This document shows, one piece after another, positions 32,545 through 37,012 of a stretch of DNA of 37,012 nt. This DNA comes from Thermoprotei archaeon. GTDB taxonomy: Archaea; Thermoproteota; Thermoprotei; Thermofilales; B15-G2. Both the position numbers and the translations under genes were made by a program. Position 1 is the stretch's first letter. Each line of letters starts with the position of its first letter. The stretch covers positions 1-37,012 of the forward strand of contig QMRV01000024.1 of NCBI GenBank assembly GCA_003649445.1, given 5' to 3'. Below the pieces are notes generated by a model, which was not told the DNA's origin, did no database searches, and saw nothing but the letters and a program-made list of their open reading frames with translations.

Positions 32545-33890
32545 CTTCTCTTAAATCTCTTGAATAAAAGTAGCAGCACTGCAACCGCGCAGACTAAAGT
32601 CAGTAGAATAAGTCTCAAGTCAAGGTATTTTTCTTCAAGAACAGGTAGCTCGCCTCTCTGTACAATTTCTACGTTGATTTTCTTTACTTGGAAGTTTTCC
32701 TTGAAAAGCATTCTTCCCACCGATACGGATATCTTGACTTCCTTTATGGCGGCGTTCCATGGAGAACTGTTAAATTTTCCTCTTTCTACTACTAGCTTAG
32801 AACTATTGTCTAGCTTAAAGCTACCCTCAAAGCCCAGTGGCCAGTAAACTACTAGCGGAGACCCATTACTACATGAAACTAGAATTCCTTTAGAAAGTCC
32901 TTCTATATGAGACCCCAGTGTAAGCGTAGTGTACTTACCCAACTTTACTTCAAATAGTTCTAGAAGATCGCCGTTTCCTTCAGCCAGCTCGGCTACGAAA
33001 ACTGTTTTCTTCACACCATAGCTCTCAGATAAACCTACTACATAGACTGCCTGCGCTGAAAAAACGCTAACTCCGTAGCACCAAGCTTTGCTGAAAAGTA
33101 CTCTACACCACTTCATTTCGCCGTCTGTAGAAAAGCAGGCTACTACAGCTTCCTGTCTTAAAGAAAAATGACTCAAAGTATGACCAGTAACGTAGATCAA
33201 CTTGTCTTTACAGCAGACGCCATAGAGCCTATCGTGGCTTTTTCCGCCGAAACACTTTGCCCAAAGAACCTTCAGGTCCTTTAAACTAATGCATACTACT
33301 AGGCAGTCTAGCCCACTGCTACGCGAAAGCACATTAAATACTGCTCCAGCAAGAACAACTTTATCTCCAACTAGAGTAGCGGCAAAAAAGAAAGGCTTAG
33401 CTGAAGTACCGTCAGGTCTTACTACGTTAAATACTCTCTCTAGCAAAATCTTGCCTGAAGAACTAAGTAAAGCAACGTAGCCTACGCCGCAGACAAAAAT
33501 ATTCATATTAGGAAGAATTAGCAGGTCATTTAGCCACGTACCACTAGAGTAGCCCCACTCAAGATCTCCATTCCACAGATCAAAAGAACCTATAAACCAT
33601 GAACCGCAGACAACAAGTTTTTCTCCTAAAACAGCAATTTTCCTCAGCTCATATACTTCTTCGACTAAAGTAAACCACTCTACTTTTTCTCCAACTAAAG
33701 CAACAAAACCGACGGGTTTTTCGCTAGACTCTATCCATCCACAGACAGCTATTTTCTTGCCAGCTACTATAGAGTAGCAGGCGTGGCCCCTTATATTAAA
33801 TAAGAGAACATAGGGGGAAGCAGCTATAGACAGAACTAAAGAAACAACGGCAATTACGGAGATTATTCTCAAGTACACGCTACTAACCAC
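32541..33890 (-). CDS. Membrane-anchored extracellular beta-propeller-like protein
   Basis: A 449-residue protein. An N-terminal signal-like segment at about 8-30 precedes a long beta-rich region of repeated ...GDKVVLAG..., CGWIESSEKP, VVCGSWFIGS, YVTGHTLSHF, YVVGLSESYG units. These resemble the SBBP/PQQ-like propeller repeats of archaeal surface proteins. A single C-terminal helix (LRLILLTLVCAVAVLLLLF) is followed by KRFKRS, so the body is probably outside the cell. The GTG at 33890 is preceded by AGGTG; a second GTG four codons later is also possible. No function is known. Confidence 0.65.
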   Translation of the reverse strand: MVSSVYLRIISVIAVVSLVLSIAASPYVLLFNIRGHACYSIVAGKKIAVCGWIESSEKPVGFVALVGEKVEWFTLVEEVYELRKIAVLGEKLVVCGSWFIGSFDLWNGDLEWGYSSGTWLNDLLILPNMNIFVCGVGYVALLSSSGKILLERVFNVVRPDGTSAKPFFFAATLVGDKVVLAGAVFNVLSRSSGLDCLVVCISLKDLKVLWAKCFGGKSHDRLYGVCCKDKLIYVTGHTLSHFSLRQEAVVACFSTDGEMKWCRVLFSKAWCYGVSVFSAQAVYVVGLSESYGVKKTVFVAELAEGNGDLLELFEVKLGKYTTLTLGSHIEGLSKGILVSCSNGSPLVVYWPLGFEGSFKLDNSSKLVVERGKFNSSPWNAAIKEVKISVSVGRMLFKENFQVKKINVEIVQRGELPVLEEKYLDLRLILLTLVCAVAVLLLLFKRFKRS

Positions 33891-33903
33891 ACCTAAAACC
33901 TAC

Positions 33904-34965
33904 TTATGTCTTCCAGTCAAGCGAAGATATATTTAAGCGCTCTATGAACTCTGCTACTATTTTCTTAAACCGAGGATCAGCTTTCTTTGGGCCAGGCATA
34001 ATGCTAATAACTAGTCCTGGCTCACCCACCTTCATAGGTATGCTGCGTACTCTTGCTCTATGAATCCACTTCCTTAAAACTATTTTAGCTCTAAACGGAG
34101 ACGTTATAATGAACTCGTATTGAGGAGAAGATATTCCTAAAGTAGCAAGAACAGACTTAGGTTCTTTAACACTGTATACTATGTTTTCTCGCTGAAGAAT
34201 TCTAGACAAAATATCAGCCACCTCGCAGAGCATATCCCCGTAGTATATTTGCGTAGTCCACAGTCTGCCTGCAAGTGTCATCAATAAGTAGCGCAGTGAC
34301 GACACTACAATAAGACCACTGAGCACAGAAACTATTTTCCAGTAAATTTCCGCTGGAAAAGCAATAGCTCCCATTATAGGAAACAGTCCTATAAGAATAA
34401 GTCCTATTGCCACTATTTGACCTGTTAGCAAAAATGTTTTTCCTCTAGCTTCTCTATATGCTTTAATCAAGTACAGCACCGATGGAACTGTAAAAGAGTT
34501 TACTAAAAGGAGCATAAGTGCCTTTAACGTTAAAGGCTTCTCGCTAACTGCAATTGAGTAATTTCCTATAATTCCTGCTGAGAATAAAGCTGCAGCTAAA
34601 ATCAGTCTCTTGAAGGGTACTTTAAGAAATACTAGCGAGAGCATTGTAGCGAAGTATATTAAGTAGAATAGTGTAGTGAAATCTCTGTGCGTTATAAATG
34701 CTATTACAGCCATTAAAAATATTAAAACTTTAGTTAAATCTATTAAATTGTATTTAAGTGAAATAAGCTTTCCAATAGCAGTTGAAGAAAACTTTTTAGC
34801 TATTTCTATGTCTGAAGGCAAAGCTAGTTGAGCAAAAGCCAGTATTGCATAGGATACTGCGTAGAGAATAAAGTTATTGGTGTAAAGAGCAAATATGAAG
34901 ATAACTAGCGACAATAAAACTGTTGCAAGCCATTTTTTAGCCATTTTAATTAACGAAAAGAACAT
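33904..34965 (-). CDS. Polytopic membrane protein with C-terminal soluble domain, unknown
   Basis: A 353-residue protein. About seven or eight hydrophobic helices fill residues 10-230. The last 120 residues are soluble and mixed alpha/beta (YYGDMLCEVADILSRILQRE, SSPQYEFIITSPFRAKIVLR, VGEPGLVISIMPGPKKADPR). A TATA-like AAATTTATCTAG (34981-34992, minus strand) lies about 24 nt before the ATG. Family not recognised. It begins 14 bp beyond the propeller gene on the same strand and could be its membrane partner. Confidence 0.65.
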   Translation of the reverse strand: MFFSLIKMAKKWLATVLLSLVIFIFALYTNNFILYAVSYAILAFAQLALPSDIEIAKKFSSTAIGKLISLKYNLIDLTKVLIFLMAVIAFITHRDFTTLFYLIYFATMLSLVFLKVPFKRLILAAALFSAGIIGNYSIAVSEKPLTLKALMLLLVNSFTVPSVLYLIKAYREARGKTFLLTGQIVAIGLILIGLFPIMGAIAFPAEIYWKIVSVLSGLIVVSSLRYLLMTLAGRLWTTQIYYGDMLCEVADILSRILQRENIVYSVKEPKSVLATLGISSPQYEFIITSPFRAKIVLRKWIHRARVRSIPMKVGEPGLVISIMPGPKKADPRFKKIVAEFIERLNISSLDWKT

Positions 34966-35037
34966 AGAGTTCCCTTAATGCTAGATAAATTTGAGAAAAT
35001 AAGGCTTATCGGAGAATTATTCTATTTCCTAAATTTA

Positions 35038-36078
35038 TTAAATTATATTTTGGGACTTAAGTGATACTTTGAGATATCTTTCAAAAACTCTTTCTATCCA
35101 GTAAATATCTTGAAGAGTATCATTCGCACCTGTCTCATAATCTCTGTCTTCTTGAGTCATTTCAATAAAGTGCAGAAGACCTCTCTCGTAGCACCATTCT
35201 CGAGGTAGTCTGGGCCTCCAAGTCACCTCTTTCTTTGAATCATATATCTCGACTGTAGAGTACGTTGCTTTCTCCAAAAGAGGAGGAGTATTTACTGATA
35301 TCCAGTAGTCATCAGTATATATTGTAGCTCCAGCCGAAAAATTGCGTCCCTCTACACGACTGTATACCGCTATATGCTTAAAGCTACTGTACTCAAAAGA
35401 CACCATGAAAGAATTCCCCCTATTCCATACTTCAACATACTTTACTCCACTCGGCTCGCCTGCATACCATCTCATTAGGTTAATGTAGTGGCTCCACGCG
35501 CCCAGCAAGCGCTCATAGAATTGCTCTGCCTCCTCCTCTAGCTCGACAGGAACCTTAAATTCTTCTGCAAAAAGTCTTCCAGATAAACTCTCTCTACAGA
35601 GCTTTAAGCCAGAGGACCCTGCGACATAAAATTGCTTAAAGAGAGTTATTTTCTGGCCTTCAAGTATTCTCTTAACATATCTGCATCCAGTGTCGTATCG
35701 GAGCATATAAGCCGACATTAGTTTCCTACCCCTTTTTTCAGCAACTCTAGCTATCTCTAATGCCTCGCTGTAAGTTGCTGCAACAGGTACTTCCACTACA
35801 ACATTTTTCTCTTCCTCGAGAGCCATTATAGCGTGTTCTTTGCGTACTTCTAGAGGTGAAGCAACTACAACAGCGTCTACTTTAGGGTCTTTCAAAAGCT
35901 CGCTGAGCTCAGAATAGAAGTTAGTTGAGTATTCTTCGGCAGTAGATTTAGCGAGCTCTCTACTAGTATCAAATACGCCTATCAACTCTGCTTGAGTACA
36001 TGTTTTAAGTAAAGGTAGCCAAGCTATCTGTGATACTTCTCTACAGCCTATAACAGCGAAACCCAGCTTCTTAGCCAC
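35038..36078 (-). CDS. Divergent Gfo/Idh/MocA-like protein, catalytic motif altered
   Basis: A 346-residue protein with the overall pattern of the family (GFAVIGCREVSQIAWLPLLK, LIGVFDTSRELAKS, VDAVVVASPLEVRKEHAIMA). Two hallmarks are changed. The nucleotide motif GxGxxG reads GCREVS, and the EKP motif reads Glu96-Val97-Pro98, so the catalytic lysine is missing. GAWSHYINLMRWY retains the region of the later His. It is therefore probably not a normal sugar dehydrogenase; it might bind a ligand or nucleotide, or have another reaction. The start is GTG at 36078. It is divergent from the HAD gene at 36172. Confidence 0.7.
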   Translation of the reverse strand: MAKKLGFAVIGCREVSQIAWLPLLKTCTQAELIGVFDTSRELAKSTAEEYSTNFYSELSELLKDPKVDAVVVASPLEVRKEHAIMALEEEKNVVVEVPVAATYSEALEIARVAEKRGRKLMSAYMLRYDTGCRYVKRILEGQKITLFKQFYVAGSSGLKLCRESLSGRLFAEEFKVPVELEEEAEQFYERLLGAWSHYINLMRWYAGEPSGVKYVEVWNRGNSFMVSFEYSSFKHIAVYSRVEGRNFSAGATIYTDDYWISVNTPPLLEKATYSTVEIYDSKKEVTWRPRLPREWCYERGLLHFIEMTQEDRDYETGANDTLQDIYWIERVFERYLKVSLKSQNII

Positions 36079-36171
36079 GCTCTCATTAAATTTAATAGAA
36101 AAGTATATTTCACTTTGTGTCCGCGAGCTTTATATCTCTTCGACCGCTTTTAAACTAGTTCTGGTGAAAGA

Positions 36172-36870
36172 ATGAAGATAAAAGTAGTTTCGCTAGATGT
36201 CTGGAATACTCTACTAAACTTAGACATATTCCTAAAAGAAATAGCTAAGCAAGTAGCAGAGTTTACTGGAAGCTCTCCAGAAGAACTCTACAAAAAACTC
36301 TCTACAGCACATATCGAGGCAAAAAACCTTAGACGCAAAGGAGTTCTTAAAGAAGACATTGTTCAGAAAACACAGAAACTAGCAGCAGATTACTTAGGTA
36401 CTTCAGCTGACATTTTTCAGAGAGCTGTAGCTAAAGCTGTTTTAACAGTAAATACAGAAAAACTAGTTGCTGAGGGAGCATACGAGGCTCTCAAAGAATT
36501 AAGTAAAGTAGGCTTAAAGAAAGCTGTGCTGGGAAACGTTCTCTTCTGGCCCGGCAGCTACACAAGACTACTTTTAGAGAGAACAGAGCTAGCTAGCTAT
36601 ATTGAAGCCCAGTTCTACGCAGACGAAGTAGGCTACCAAAAACCTCAGAAAGAGTTTTTTGAGCTAATCTTAAAGAGATTCAGTGTATCGGCTGAAGAAG
36701 CAATACACGTAGGAGACGGACTATACGAAGACTTTGCCGGGGCTATTCTTTCAGGATTCTATGCTGCGCTAATATTGCCCAACGTCAAAGACATAGTTTC
36801 TCTAGGAGCAAAAGCCTACGCAATACCTTCAATAAAGTACCTGCCGAAACTAATATCCCGCATCAGCTAG
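36172..36870 (+). CDS. HAD-superfamily hydrolase
   Basis: A 232-residue HAD hydrolase. Motif I is SLDVWNTLLN with nucleophile Asp9, motif II AVLGNVLFW, motif III around YQKPQKEFF, and motif IV HVGDGLYEDFAGAILSG with the metal-binding Asp. A helical cap fills about 15-95. Motif I is DVWNT instead of DxDxT, as in other archaeal HADs and dehalogenase-like members. The likely activity is removal of phosphate from a small molecule. GGTGAAAG lies just before the ATG. The next gene starts 11 bp after its end. Confidence 0.83.
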   Translation: MKIKVVSLDVWNTLLNLDIFLKEIAKQVAEFTGSSPEELYKKLSTAHIEAKNLRRKGVLKEDIVQKTQKLAADYLGTSADIFQRAVAKAVLTVNTEKLVAEGAYEALKELSKVGLKKAVLGNVLFWPGSYTRLLLERTELASYIEAQFYADEVGYQKPQKEFFELILKRFSVSAEEAIHVGDGLYEDFAGAILSGFYAALILPNVKDIVSLGAKAYAIPSIKYLPKLISRIS

Positions 36871-36881
36871 CAAATATACTA

Positions 36882-37012
36882 GTGGCCGCAGTAGTTGCTG
36901 GCATAGACTTAGCTGGAGTAGAGACAAGACCTACAGGAATATGCTTCATAGTAGACAGTACAGTAAAAACCAAACTAGTGTATACTGATAATGAAATAGT
37001 TTCAGAAATACT
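36882..37012 (+). CDS. DUF429-like protein, 5' part (runs off the window)
   Basis: A frame open from GTG 36882 to the window end (43 codons). It begins VAAVVAGIDLAGVETRPTG, which matches the start of DUF429 proteins, a family with an RNase-H-like fold and a conserved first Asp. The rest is outside the window. It follows the HAD gene by 11 bp and is probably its operon partner. Confidence 0.6.
   Translation, partial: MAAVVAGIDLAGVETRPTGICFIVDSTVKTKLVYTDNEIVSEI

Noticed and set aside
1..37012. CRISPR arrays, insertion sequences, rRNA or canonical tRNA genes
   Set aside because: No regularly spaced repeats, transposase genes, rRNA signatures or cloverleaf sequences were seen by eye.

Overview
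The window looks like a hyperthermophilic or thermophilic archaeon of the Thermoproteota (crenarchaeal) type; genus is not resolvable by eye. Reasons: AT-rich genes (roughly 40% GC) with very GC-rich islands only where structured RNAs are expected; TATA-like boxes about 26 nt upstream of many start codons, implying leaderless mRNAs; frequent GTG starts; archaeal families (TldD/TldE pair, DUF364, DUF3800, archaeal AAA ATPase, VapBC with PIN toxin, PiT plus DUF47, DUF429); and a C/D box guide RNA gene. Many tail-to-tail gene pairs overlap by 4 to 22 nt, so the genome is compact.

Layout. 1-1.7 kb: tail of an HTH protein, then a split UxaA-type dehydratase (SAF subunit plus large subunit). 1.75-5.2 kb: membrane-anchored alpha/beta hydrolase, small secreted peptide, a clearly broken nucleoside phosphorylase gene, VanZ-like protein. 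5.3-11.8 kb: MFS transporter, archaeal ATPase with tandem operator-like palindromes, Gfo/Idh/MocA sugar dehydrogenase, an unusual MFS transporter fused to a degenerate cytidylate-kinase-like domain, and an M48 protease. 11.8-13.5 kb: GC-rich hairpin RNA candidate, a frameshifted small gene, dCTP deaminase, C/D box sRNA. 13.5-17.2 kb: tldE/tldD operon, small unknown gene, DUF3800 protein, second GC-rich RNA candidate. 17.2-20.7 kb: wHTH / GT4 glycosyltransferase / membrane protein operon, divergent DUF364 gene, vapBC. 20.7-25.3 kb: Gfo/Idh/MocA gene divergent from a 1057-residue GNAT-beta-sandwich fusion, plus a small broken gene. 25.3-29.4 kb: GT2 glycosyltransferase, radical SAM/SPASM protein, membrane-anchored protein, FkbM methyltransferase. 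29.5-31.1 kb: phosphate transporter and DUF47 partner. 31.2-37 kb: two convergent beta-propeller-like proteins, a polytopic membrane protein, a Gfo/Idh/MocA paralogue lacking its usual motifs, a HAD hydrolase, and the start of a DUF429 gene.

How it fits together. The themes are sugar-acid/sugar oxidation and transport (UxaA pair, three Gfo/Idh/MocA proteins, two MFS carriers), surface glycan building (GT4, GT2, FkbM, possibly the GNAT fusion), phosphate uptake, and protein turnover (TldD/E, M48). The items most worth following are the MFS-kinase-like fusion, the giant GNAT fusion, the RNA candidates at 12107-12210, 13449-13504 and 17169-17230, and the recurrent use of one AT-rich box apparently serving two divergent genes. 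All functional calls are from reading the sequence; no database search was run.
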